From NCBI GenBank assembly GCA_944393255.1, contig CALXZP010000037.1:1-48098 (forward strand): 48,098 bases of DNA, read 5' to 3'. This document shows, one piece after another, positions 35,283 through 43,413 of the stretch. Made by a program: the position numbers and the translations under genes. The stretch's first letter is position 1; every line of letters begins with the position of its first letter. The notes beneath the pieces were generated by a model. That model was given only the letters and a program-made list of their open reading frames with translations, did not search any database and had not been told where the DNA came from. Source of the DNA: an uncultured Clostridia bacterium. Lineage in GTDB: Bacteria > Bacillota > Clostridia > UBA1381.

Positions 35283-37640
35283 TTACCAAATTGTCACCCT
35301 ATCCTCGGGCGCGATATACATACCGTCGTCCTCGTCTATTTCATATACCTCGTAAAACTTATCACAGCTTTGCAGTACGCGGTCAACGCGCACCTTTGCC
35401 GGACTGTGAGTATCCTCATATACCATGCTTTGCATATATTCTCTTGACGCTGTTGCCATCCAAAGCTTGGCGTAGGACTCATACATTTTTTTAAAATCAA
35501 AACCGTCTGTTTTGTTCCCGATTTCAGTCACGCATGATAACGCGCCTAAATCGGCAATATTTTCGGTAAGAGTGAGTGTTCCGTCCGTCACAATTCCGGG
35601 AGCGGTTTCCGTGCCGTCAAAGTAGTCAATTACTTTATCGCATAAAGCATCAAAAGCCGCTTTGTCCTCATCCGTCCACCAGTTTGCGGCGTTTCCCTTT
35701 TCATCATACTGCGCACCGCTGGAATCAAACGCATGGGTCAGTTCATGTCCGATCACAAACCCTACACCGCCTAAATTTTCCTCAAATGATGCATTTTTGT
35801 CATATATGGGCGACTGTAAAAACGCTATTGGGAAATTGATAGAATTAAAGTTTGGCATATAAAACGCATTAACCGTCTGCGGTGTAGTGATCCATTGGTT
35901 TTTATCCACAGGCTCTGATGAAATACGCGCATCCTCGTTTTTCATAGCCCTTGCAATTTCCATCATATTTTTGTAATAACTTCCGCCGTCTTTTACGCTT
36001 TTTAAATCAGCAGTGTCCAGAGGAGACTTTGTCTTGCTGTAATCCGGAGCGCCAATATTAATACGCATGGTATTAAGCTTCAAAAGCGCTTTTTCCTTTG
36101 TTGCCGAACTCATCCAATCCAGTTTGGATATCCGTTCTTTGTATACGTCAATTACTTCATGAGCCATCGTTGTTATATCGCTTATCACTTCATCTGAGCA
36201 ATATTTTTCCGCATAAGCCATACCTACATAATCCGGCAAAGCTTCTGCAATTGTTTCCGCCGCCTCTTCTTCAAGACTTTTTGCACCTTCCATACCCAAA
36301 GCTTCCTGACTGTAGGTAATGCCGGCGTTTCTAAAATCTTCTCCAAAAAATTCCGCGCATTCTGCGATCAGCGATATTTTCAGATAATTCTTGATTAAAT
36401 CGATATTTTCATCAGTCAAAAGCTCTGCAAGCTTTGTCATATTTCCCTTGTCCTTAACAAGTATCCTGCTTCCGTCATAGAGACCCGTTTGCGTAAACGC
36501 CGACTCTATATCGACCGCTGAAAATATTTGTTTCAACTCTTCAAGGCTATAAATGTTATACGTCTTTTCCAAATCATATTGCTCCGCAATTGTAAGAGAA
36601 GAGTCGGAAAGCTGTTTTTCAAAATCAAAAAACGCCTGTGCATTCGCCAACGCAGTTTCATTATCCTCTCCGCAAAGGGTCAGCAATGTTTTGATATATT
36701 TCATATATGCATTTTTTTGTGTCTCGGCCGTGCCGTCATATATTTGCTTGACCTGTTTTGCTGAAGCCGGCTTGAACATCGTCAGATATTTGTTACTGTC
36801 ATTTGCATCGATTGTTAGCTCAAAACCGGTCAGTACGGAAAGCGCCGATTGAGTTCCTTCCAAAATCATAACTCCGTCCAGCTCGGAAACGCTCTTTACG
36901 TCTGAGATTGCCTTTAAATCATTTTCAATAGGCGCAAAACCCTCTCTGTTCCGGCTGTCCATATCCATAAGGCTGTCGTATAAAATTTTGATTTTTGCCT
37001 GTGCAGAGCCTGCTGACGGAGTTCCGGACGCCGATTCTTTGATAATTTCATTTACCTGACGATTTGCTTCATCACGAATCGTATAAAGCGTTCCGGCCAT
37101 TTCCGCACCTTCCGGAATGGTCAGTGTTTCCAACATATCTTTATTGACCGAAGCATAAAAGCTGTCTTTGGGGTTTGTACCGTAAATAGTAAATACTCTT
37201 TCTACAAACAGCTCCATCTGCTCAGCCGTTACATTTTCATCCGGTGAAAATATACCCTCCGCGGTACCCGCAGCTATTCCTGCGTCAAACACAGGCTCAA
37301 GCTCCGGGCGCGCCCACTCCGGAATATCGGTAAACTCCTCTCTTGGAATAGCTGCACGCAGATTATTTCCCCTGAGCTGCGGAAACCCTCCGAAAGCACG
37401 GTTTAGCATAATCAACGCCTCGGCACGGGTAACTAATTGCTCTTCATGAAGATCACCGTCACCGTAGCCCTTAATAATATCCGTCTTTTGTACATGCGGA
37501 TTGTAATCATCCGCCGCATCCATCAAGATTTGTACCACATCGCCTCTGGTGGCATAGCTGCTTTGTGCTGATACTCCCGCAAGCGGCAGAGCAGTTATAG
37601 CAACAGACGCTGCAAGTATCGCTGCAATTCCTCTTTTCAT
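35283..37640 (-). CDS. Secreted M13 (neprilysin/PepO-type) metallopeptidase with SLH-like repeats
   Basis: A zinc endopeptidase of 785 residues. After signal peptide 1-25, residues about 28-160 are SLH-like (VTRAEALIMLNRAFGGF; FTDIPEWARPELEPVFDAG; FSPDENVTAEQMELFVER), suggesting wall attachment. The M13 domain covers about 170-785. Zinc site HELTH is at 632-636, ENIAD at 693-697 supplies the third ligand E693 and D697, and NAFYMPN is the substrate-binding NAxY motif. It ends DRVTIW, as the family usually ends in a Trp. M13 enzymes cut small peptides; host-peptide processing is inferred. ATG 37640 has AAGGAGG. It is the first gene of the secreted-protein operon. Confidence 0.93.
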   Translation of the reverse strand: MKRGIAAILAASVAITALPLAGVSAQSSYATRGDVVQILMDAADDYNPHVQKTDIIKGYGDGDLHEEQLVTRAEALIMLNRAFGGFPQLRGNNLRAAIPREEFTDIPEWARPELEPVFDAGIAAGTAEGIFSPDENVTAEQMELFVERVFTIYGTNPKDSFYASVNKDMLETLTIPEGAEMAGTLYTIRDEANRQVNEIIKESASGTPSAGSAQAKIKILYDSLMDMDSRNREGFAPIENDLKAISDVKSVSELDGVMILEGTQSALSVLTGFELTIDANDSNKYLTMFKPASAKQVKQIYDGTAETQKNAYMKYIKTLLTLCGEDNETALANAQAFFDFEKQLSDSSLTIAEQYDLEKTYNIYSLEELKQIFSAVDIESAFTQTGLYDGSRILVKDKGNMTKLAELLTDENIDLIKNYLKISLIAECAEFFGEDFRNAGITYSQEALGMEGAKSLEEEAAETIAEALPDYVGMAYAEKYCSDEVISDITTMAHEVIDVYKERISKLDWMSSATKEKALLKLNTMRINIGAPDYSKTKSPLDTADLKSVKDGGSYYKNMMEIARAMKNEDARISSEPVDKNQWITTPQTVNAFYMPNFNSINFPIAFLQSPIYDKNASFEENLGGVGFVIGHELTHAFDSSGAQYDEKGNAANWWTDEDKAAFDALCDKVIDYFDGTETAPGIVTDGTLTLTENIADLGALSCVTEIGNKTDGFDFKKMYESYAKLWMATASREYMQSMVYEDTHSPAKVRVDRVLQSCDKFYEVYEIDEDDGMYIAPEDRVTIW

Positions 37641-37691
37641 CTTATTTTATCCTCCTTCACTATATAAATATCAATCGTTTTTTCTTGAAAA

Positions 37692-37697
37692 TGTCAA
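37692..37697 (-). promoter_or_regulatory. Possible -35 element for the protease operon
   Basis: A perfect TTGACA on the minus strand about 50 bases before ATG 37640, but no good -10 at 17 bp (TTGATA, or TGATAT one base on). It may be an activator-dependent promoter. The gap 37641-38284 contains no gene; it is very AT-rich and carries the 103-bp repeats. Confidence 0.3.
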
Positions 37698-38029
37698 GCA
37701 TGTTTGTTTTTTTATATCCCTCTTTTCTTTCATCCAATTCATTATTGGTCTTTTAATTCTCGTTGGCAACAGCTTCGATTAATAAATTTTTGTTTTGCAA
37801 ATCATCATGCAACGGTTTTGCATAATACCCGTCAATCCGATATTGGTTTTAAAGAGCAAGCTATGCTGTACTTTTCCAAGACTGCTTTTGCTTTTTCAAA
37901 ATATTTTTTATCTTGATCAATGATCAAAACAAGCAGTACTATCACCCAATATTTACGATAACATACCTATAACAACAAAAGCACAACAAATCCTGCTGTT
38001 TTAAAAAATTTTAAAAAATTTTTGACTTA

Positions 38030-38058
38030 TTGCAATGCTGCTGTCTTTATGTTATAAT
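38030..38058 (+). promoter_or_regulatory. Promoter for the first 103-bp repeat / two-component operon
   Basis: TTGCAA (38030-38035), a 17-bp spacer and TGTTATAAT, an extended -10 (hexamer 38053-38058). The second repeat carries the same extended -10 (38156-38161) but no -35. It would transcribe the hairpins and possibly the kinase gene at 38285. Confidence 0.5.
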
Positions 38059-38251
38059 AAACACTACAGAGGTAGCAAAGCCGTTTTTTCGGCTTTGCCT
38101 CGGCATGTGTTTATTGTAACGGTGTGTAGCAATGCTATACGCATTGCATTTATGTTATAATAAACACTACAAAAGCAGCAAAGCCGCTTCTTCGGCTTTG
38201 CCTCGGCATGTGTTTATTGCAACGGTGTGCAGCAATGCTATACGCATTGCA
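38046..38251 (+). repeat. Two tandem 103-bp structured repeats
   Basis: Copies span 38046-38148 and 38149-38251 and differ at seven positions by eye, all transitions and all outside the main stems. Each holds TTATAAT, an outer inverted repeat AATAAACAC/GTGTTTATT, an inner hairpin GCAAAGCCG/CGGCTTTGC, and a second hairpin GCAATGC-TATAC-GCATTGC. They end 33 bases before the sensor-kinase ATG. They may be tandem small RNAs, an attenuator, or operator DNA for the adjacent regulator. Confidence 0.8.
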
Positions 38252-38284
38252 TTTTAGAAACACGGAAAAGGAAAGCAGAATACA

Positions 38285-39565
38285 ATGAATGAAATGATAA
38301 CCGCAAACATTGCGCTGGATATACTCAGTATCATACTGTCCCTGATACCGGTTGCTTATACCCTCAGCAACCGGCGATACAAGCAAAAGTCAAACCGATA
38401 TTTTTTAGGAGTGGCAACCTCCAACATTTTTATGATAACAGGCGACTTGGCTGACTGGCTGATTCGTGATACGTCCGATCTTTATGCCAAAACAACGCTT
38501 ATCGTTTTTTCGTCGCTCTTTTACGTTGCCTCTGCGTTTGTATTATATTTTTTTGCACGTTATATCAGCGAATACTTAAAACTTAACAAACGCTCCAAAC
38601 GGCTGTGTATGGGTTTTGTTTCCGTTTTATGCTGCATACAAATTATATTCTCCATAATAAGCCCATTTACAGGCTCTGTTTTTTATGTGGCAGACACCGG
38701 TTACCAGCGCGGAAACCTGTTTATCATTTCACAGCTTATACCGCTGTTTTGCTATATCCTTTTTACGGTTTTGATCGTAATATACAGAAAAAAGCTAAGT
38801 CCCCGTGAAGTCGGCTTTTTTCTGCTGTATATTTTCGTACCCCTGGGAAGCGGAGCCGTGCAAATGTTCCTGCGGGGTGTTGCCGTAGTAAATATCAGTG
38901 TGTCTCTGGCTTTGCTGTTTATTCTTGTCAATATTCAATTTGAACATGAGATCACTATGAAACGGCAGGAAAAGGAATTGGCGGATCTGCACATCGATAT
39001 TATGCTCAGTCAAATCCAGCCGCATTTTTTATATAATGTTCTGACCGGAATACGCAGTCTTTGTGATACGGAACCTGAAAGAGCCGGCGAAGCCATCGGC
39101 GCTTTTTCCAAATTCCTGCGGAGTAATATGGAGTCACTGACCAACAGAGCGCCCATTCTGTTCGAGCAGGAACTGGAGCATACGCGCAGCTATCTGTATT
39201 TGGAAAAACAGAGGTTCGGAGATAAACTCAATGTGATATATGAGATCGACGCCGTTCATTTTTCTATTCCATCACTCACCTTGCAGCCGATCGCAGAAAA
39301 CGCTGTACGGCATGGGATCATGAAAAAAGAAAACGGCGGAACAATCACAATAAGCTCCCGCGAAACAGAATATGCTTTTATGATCAAAGTAACAGACGAC
39401 GGAGTAGGATTTAATACGGAAAATACGGAATCATCCGATCGCATTCACCTGGGGATCAGCAATGTGAAAAACAGGCTGAAGGCTGTATGCGGCGGGACAT
39501 TAGAAATACAGAGCAGACCGCAAATCGGAACAACGGTTACGATGTTTATACCGAAGGAGGGATAA
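38285..39565 (+). CDS. Membrane sensor histidine kinase (LytS/His_kinase type)
   Basis: A 426-residue sensor kinase. The N-terminal 215 residues contain about six or seven membrane segments with almost no extracellular loop, so it may sense within or near the membrane. A short coiled coil (about 220-240) leads to the phosphoacceptor motif SQIQPHFLYN with H247, then LQPIAENAVRHGI (N box), VTDDGVGF (G1) and GISNVKNRL, the PF06580-plus-ATPase arrangement. The ATG follows AAAAGGAAAG. It is one base from the response-regulator gene, and divergent from the three-gene secreted-protease operon that it plausibly controls. Confidence 0.93.
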   Translation: MNEMITANIALDILSIILSLIPVAYTLSNRRYKQKSNRYFLGVATSNIFMITGDLADWLIRDTSDLYAKTTLIVFSSLFYVASAFVLYFFARYISEYLKLNKRSKRLCMGFVSVLCCIQIIFSIISPFTGSVFYVADTGYQRGNLFIISQLIPLFCYILFTVLIVIYRKKLSPREVGFFLLYIFVPLGSGAVQMFLRGVAVVNISVSLALLFILVNIQFEHEITMKRQEKELADLHIDIMLSQIQPHFLYNVLTGIRSLCDTEPERAGEAIGAFSKFLRSNMESLTNRAPILFEQELEHTRSYLYLEKQRFGDKLNVIYEIDAVHFSIPSLTLQPIAENAVRHGIMKKENGGTITISSRETEYAFMIKVTDDGVGFNTENTESSDRIHLGISNVKNRLKAVCGGTLEIQSRPQIGTTVTMFIPKEG

Positions 39566-39566
39566 C

Positions 39567-40364
39567 ATGAGATTTTTAGCTGTGGATGATGAAGCTCTTG
39601 TTTTAACAGATTTGGAGCGTGCATTAAAGCGCATCCGTCCGGCCTGCGAGATCCGCGGGTTTACATCAGCTAAACAGGCGCTTGCAGCGGCTGAAACAGA
39701 AGCCTTTGACACTGCTTTTTTAGATATAGAATTGGGATATACGAACGGCATTCTTTTAGCAAAGCAGCTCAAAGAACTGCAGCCGGAGCTGCATATTGTT
39801 TTTGTAACCAGTTATGAAAAATATGCCGTGGACGCTTTTGCAATTCATGCCACCGGTTACTTACTCAAACCCGTTGATGAGGAACAATTAGAAAAAGAAC
39901 TGACATTTTTATACGGCAGCAGAAACAAAAAGAAGTGTGTCATTAAAACCTTCGGCGGTTTTGACGTCTTTGTCGATGGAAAACTGCTTTTATTTAAGCG
40001 GGCAAAATCGAAAGAACTTTTGGCGTACCTGGTTGACAGAAAGGGATGCAGTGTAACGTCAAAAGAAGCCTGCGCGATCCTTTGGGAGGATGCGCCCTAT
40101 GACCGGACACAAAACAGTTATCTCCAGACGATCATTGTTGAACTGAAACGAACCTTGAAACAAGCCGGTGTTGAGAATATTTTGCAAAAATCCAGAAACA
40201 GCCTGTCTGTGAACCCGGAAAATTTCGATTGTGATTACTACCGCTTTATGCAGGGTGATATTACTGCCGTCAATCAGTATCACGGCGATTATCTGTCTTG
40301 CTACAGTTGGGCAGAATTCACAATCGGCGTGATAGAGAGCAGGTTGAAGGAAATTTTTCATTAA
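39567..40364 (+). CDS. Response regulator with SARP-like DNA-binding domain
   Basis: A 265-residue regulator. The receiver domain (1-115) has acidic pair D7/D8, phosphoacceptor D53 in FLDIEL and K101 in YLLKPVD. The effector (about 120-265) is a winged helix of SARP/OmpR type: IKTFGGFDVFVDGKLL, KRAKSKELLAYLVDRKG, ILWEDAPYDRTQNSYLQTII, followed by a short BTAD-like tail rather than a full one. SARP-type domains bind direct repeats, which makes the two 103-bp repeats upstream of its own operon candidate targets. The ATG overlaps the kinase end region and uses AAGGAGGG. Confidence 0.92.
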   Translation: MRFLAVDDEALVLTDLERALKRIRPACEIRGFTSAKQALAAAETEAFDTAFLDIELGYTNGILLAKQLKELQPELHIVFVTSYEKYAVDAFAIHATGYLLKPVDEEQLEKELTFLYGSRNKKKCVIKTFGGFDVFVDGKLLLFKRAKSKELLAYLVDRKGCSVTSKEACAILWEDAPYDRTQNSYLQTIIVELKRTLKQAGVENILQKSRNSLSVNPENFDCDYYRFMQGDITAVNQYHGDYLSCYSWAEFTIGVIESRLKEIFH

Positions 40365-40443
40365 TGCCGTGGAAATAGGACAAATTTTCAAAACCGTTAA
40401 CATGACAGACGGAATCCTTCAGCGCCGCCGCTCATTCAAACAG

Positions 40444-40472
40444 AAAAAAACAGCTGCCCTTTCGGACAGCCG
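40444..40472 (-). terminator. Terminator after rplT
   Basis: On the minus strand CGGCTGTCC (40472-40464) pairs, with two G-U pairs, with GGGCAGCTG (40459-40451), followed by seven Ts. It ends the infC-rpmI-rplT operon. Confidence 0.8.
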
Positions 40473-40482
40473 TGTGTATCTT

Positions 40483-40839
40483 TTACGCTCTTGCAGCCTT
40501 TGCAGCCTCAACGAGTTTTGTGAATGCAGCCGGATCCGCGATAGCGATCTCCGAAAGCATTTTTCTGTTCATATCTATGCCCGCCTTCTTGAGACCGTTC
40601 ATGAATGTTGAATAGTTCATGCCGTTCATCTTTGCAGCAGCGCTGATTCTTGTTATCCAGAGTCTTCTGAAATCTCTCTTCTTATGCTTTCTGCCTACGT
40701 ATGCATTGGCCATTGCGCGCATTACCGCCTGATTAGCCGAACGATACTGCTTGCTCAGTGCGCCGTAATAACCCTTTGCCTGCTTTAATATCTTCTTATG
40801 ATGCTTCTTTGTAGCGATACCGCCTGTTACTCTTGCCAT
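40483..40839 (-). CDS. rplT: 50S ribosomal protein L20
   Basis: A 118-residue 23S rRNA-binding protein needed for early 50S assembly. It starts [20 protein letters not shown] and carries [19 protein letters not shown], the classical L20 signature. L20 also represses its own operon in Firmicutes by acting on the leader. It follows rpmI by 23 bases. Confidence 0.97.
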   Translation of the reverse strand: MARVTGGIATKKHHKKILKQAKGYYGALSKQYRSANQAVMRAMANAYVGRKHKKRDFRRLWITRISAAAKMNGMNYSTFMNGLKKAGIDMNRKMLSEIAIADPAAFTKLVEAAKAARA

Positions 40840-40862
40840 TTATAATAACCTCTCTTTCCGAA

Positions 40863-41066
40863 TTATTTGTAAGGAATAAGCTTTTTGATCACTGCTGCAT
40901 TTGCCTTTGAGCAGTAAGCCTGCTTTCTAAGATGTCTCTTTCTCTTAGTTGATTTCTTATTCAGAATATGTCTTCTGAAAGCTCTGTTCTTCTTAACCTT
41001 ACCGTTTTTTGTGAGGTTAAATCTCTTCGCTGCACCTCTATGTGTCTTTATCTTTGTTTTAGGCAT
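40863..41066 (-). CDS. rpmI: 50S ribosomal protein L35
   Basis: A 67-residue basic protein, [20 protein letters not shown]..., with [20 protein letters not shown], typical of L35. It lies between infC and rplT in the universal order, 22 bases after infC. Confidence 0.97.
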   Translation of the reverse strand: MPKTKIKTHRGAAKRFNLTKNGKVKKNRAFRRHILNKKSTKRKRHLRKQAYCSKANAAVIKKLIPYK

Positions 41067-41088
41067 AGTCTTACACTCCTTTTCAATA

Positions 41089-41604
41089 TTACTGTGCTGA
41101 CGGGGATATGAACATTATCATGTTCCTGCCCTCAAGCTTAGCCGCTTTTTCAACCGTTCCGAACTCTTTTACCGTTTCGGCAAAACGCTCAAGCAAGGCC
41201 TTACCAATTTCCGAATGACTCAGCTCACGGCCTCTGAAACGAACCTTTACGCGAACCTTGTCGCCCGACTTCAAAAACTTCACTGCCTGCTTTGCCTTTG
41301 TGTTGAAGTCGTTCGTATCAATGGACGGTGAAAGCTGAACCTCCTTGATGTTTACAACCTTCTGGTTCTTTCTGTTCTCCTTTTCGCGCTTGGCAAGCTC
41401 AAACTTATACTTGCCGTAATCCATTATCTTGCACACGGGCGGCTTTGCGTTGGGCGCGATCTTTACCAGATCCATACCCTTTTCATTTGCAAGCCTCTGA
41501 GCCGCTCTTGCGTCCATAACGCCGAGCTGTTCCCCATCCGCAGATATTATACGAAGCTCATTGTCACGAATTTGTTCGTTGATCTGATGTTCATTCTTAC
41601 TAAT
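41089..41604 (-). CDS. infC: Translation initiation factor IF-3, ATT start codon
   Basis: IF-3 checks start-codon choice and keeps 30S subunits free. An ATG-only reading would begin at 41517 (142 residues) and lose the first strand and helix. Upstream in frame, without stops, are [18 protein letters not shown] and ADGEQLGV, the conserved N-terminus. The only start behind the ribosome site AAAGGAGGGG is ATT at 41602-41604, giving 171 residues. An AUU start for infC is known from other bacteria, where IF-3 represses its own translation through it. It is the first gene of infC-rpmI-rplT. Confidence 0.93.
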   Translation of the reverse strand: MSKNEHQINEQIRDNELRIISADGEQLGVMDARAAQRLANEKGMDLVKIAPNAKPPVCKIMDYGKYKFELAKREKENRKNQKVVNIKEVQLSPSIDTNDFNTKAKQAVKFLKSGDKVRVKVRFRGRELSHSEIGKALLERFAETVKEFGTVEKAAKLEGRNMIMFISPSAQ

Positions 41605-41642
41605 GGTAAACCCCTCCTTTTTAACATCGAGAAAATAAAATC

Positions 41643-41696
41643 AAAAAAACGGATGAAACCATCCGCTCAAAAAAGATCCCCGGCCGCAGCTGCGGC
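41643..41696 (-). promoter_or_regulatory. infC leader attenuator (L20/IF3-leader type)
   Basis: A terminator hairpin CGGATG/CATCCG (41650-41655 with 41660-41665) is followed on the minus strand by seven Ts. It is preceded by a 14-bp palindrome GCCGCAGCTGCGGC (41683-41696) and CCGTACGG at 41730-41737. This leader arrangement is expected where L20 triggers premature termination. The exact antiterminator was not resolved. Confidence 0.65.
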
Positions 41697-41771
41697 ACAG
41701 CAGATATATTTACCGTAAAGCGCAGTTACCGTACGGTGAGAGCGAATGCTTCTTCTTGTTTTCCGCACAAT

Positions 41772-41800
41772 ATTATATCACGCCCGCGCTCCGATGTCAA
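41772..41800 (-). promoter_or_regulatory. Consensus sigma-A promoter of infC-rpmI-rplT
   Basis: On the minus strand, TTGACA (41795-41800), a 17-bp spacer and TATAAT (41772-41777): perfect consensus, giving a leader of about 160 bases before the ATT start. Confidence 0.8.
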
Positions 41801-41867
41801 TACCTTTTTATGAAAAATCTTCACAATAACCCATTGGTACGGCGCTGCGCCCTGGTACAGTATACAC

Positions 41868-41894
41868 AAAAACGGCGGATATCCGCCGTTTTTT
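41868..41894. terminator. Terminator after the antiporter gene
   Basis: A palindrome of ACGGCGGAT and ATCCGCCGT (41872-41889) is flanked by A5 and T6 runs. It works for the minus-strand antiporter gene ending at 41909. Confidence 0.85.
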
Positions 41895-41908
41895 CATACC
41901 ATGTGCAT

Positions 41909-43252
41909 TTATTTATGCATCCTTTTGCCGCGCTTTTCACCCTTTACCGCAGCCTGCGTAAGATGCTCCATTATGTGCTTCTCGGCGTGTTTTTCGAGCA
42001 GCGGCGATACGTGGCGCGAATCGTCTATGGCGCCGATGGACGGGGCGTTCCTGTCCTGCCACCTGTATATGCCCTTAAGCATTATGGGCGTTATTATCGT
42101 CGTCACGACTACCACTATGATTATCGGCGCGAAAAACTCCTGGACCATAAGCCCTACCGCCGCTCCTTTTGTGGCAACTATGAGCGCCACCTCGCCGCGC
42201 GATATCATTCCCACGCCTATCTTTACCGACTGCAAATTGGTGTAGCCGCACATTTTTGCGCCCAGTCCGCAGCCGACTATCTTTGTCAGCACCGCGATCA
42301 GAAGCAGCAGAACAGAGAACAGGATTATCGATCCGCTCATGCCGGCTATCTCCACCTTAAGACCCACGCTTGCAAAAAACACGGGTGAGAGAAGCAGATA
42401 CGAAAGGGTATCGAAACGGTTCAGCATATATGTAGTCTTTTTTGTTCCTGAAAGTATAAGTCCCGCAACGAACGCTCCCGTTATGTCCGATACTCCGAAA
42501 AAGTACTCGGCGCAGAACGCCATGAGCAGACAGAAAGCGAACGCGAGTATGTTGAACCTGCGCAGATCCTTCTTATACTTGTTTATCCACGGCACTCCTA
42601 TCTTTATCACAGCGACCGCCGCAGCTGCGCAGAATGCGAAGAACGCAAGCACCTTTACGATAACTCCGCCTATCGATACCGAAGCGTCGGCAAAGCTCGT
42701 TATTATCGTAAGCGCTATGATGCCGAGCACGTCGTCTATGAGCGCGGCGCCGAGGATGGCGTTTCCGGAATGCGTTGAAAGTTTTCCGAGTTCCTTTAAC
42801 GTCTCAACCGTTATGGAAACGGATGTGGCGGTGAGGATAACGCCTATGAATATATTCTGGAGCCGCGTCTGCATATCCGCGCCGGGATGGAACATATCTG
42901 CTATGAACCATCCTCCGGCTATCGGCAGCAGCACGCCGAACAGCGCTATTATAAACGATTTCAGCCCCGTTCTTTTAAGCTCCTTAACGTCAGTTTCCAT
43001 ACCTGCGGTAAACATGAGCACTATCACTCCCGCCTCCGCAAGGCTTGTTATAAAATCCGTCTCGTGTATTATCCCGAGAAACGCCGGGCCGAGTATGAGT
43101 CCCGCCAGAAGCGCGCCCACCACCTGCGGAAGCTGGACCCTCCGCGTCAAAAGTCCAAGCAGCTTTGTGCTCACAAGTATCAGCGCCAGATCCAGAAGAT
43201 ATCTGTAGCCGTAGCTGCTGAGATCGGCAAGGTCAAAGATGTTTTCAAGCAT
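41909..43252 (-). CDS. CPA2-family cation/proton antiporter
   Basis: An integral membrane protein of 447 residues with about 12-13 hydrophobic helices, of the KefB/GerN/NapA type. Family features include LLTRRVQLPQVVGALLAGLILGP near the N-terminus, VLMFTAGMETD, and GNAILGAALIDDVLGII with the ion-binding DD pair. A C-terminal TrkA/RCK domain is missing, as in many short members; instead a charged tail (HAEKHIMEH) follows. It probably exchanges Na+ or K+ for H+; the ion is not predictable. The ATG follows AGGAGG. It is monocistronic. Confidence 0.88.
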   Translation of the reverse strand: MLENIFDLADLSSYGYRYLLDLALILVSTKLLGLLTRRVQLPQVVGALLAGLILGPAFLGIIHETDFITSLAEAGVIVLMFTAGMETDVKELKRTGLKSFIIALFGVLLPIAGGWFIADMFHPGADMQTRLQNIFIGVILTATSVSITVETLKELGKLSTHSGNAILGAALIDDVLGIIALTIITSFADASVSIGGVIVKVLAFFAFCAAAAVAVIKIGVPWINKYKKDLRRFNILAFAFCLLMAFCAEYFFGVSDITGAFVAGLILSGTKKTTYMLNRFDTLSYLLLSPVFFASVGLKVEIAGMSGSIILFSVLLLLIAVLTKIVGCGLGAKMCGYTNLQSVKIGVGMISRGEVALIVATKGAAVGLMVQEFFAPIIIVVVVTTIITPIMLKGIYRWQDRNAPSIGAIDDSRHVSPLLEKHAEKHIMEHLTQAAVKGEKRGKRMHK

Positions 43253-43362
43253 AATACTCCTCCTGTGTTGATGATCCGATATGCGGCGGCAAGGTATGCG
43301 CTCCGCAATACTTACTATATATTTTACGCTTATTTCAACAGGAGTGCAATATTTTTTCAGAC

Positions 43363-43393
43363 AAAAATAAGCCCCGAACCGAGGCTTATTTTT
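43363..43393. terminator. Terminator of the ctsR-clpC operon
   Basis: AAAAATAAGCC (43363-43373) pairs with GGCTTATTTTT (43383-43393), just after the clpC stop at 43414. Confidence 0.85.
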
Positions 43394-43413
43394 GTATATT
43401 TTGTACTGTCACA

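Noticed and set aside
38046..38251. Possible CRISPR array or transposon ends
   Set aside because: Only two directly abutting 103-bp copies without unique spacers, no cas or transposase gene, and no target-site duplication seen.
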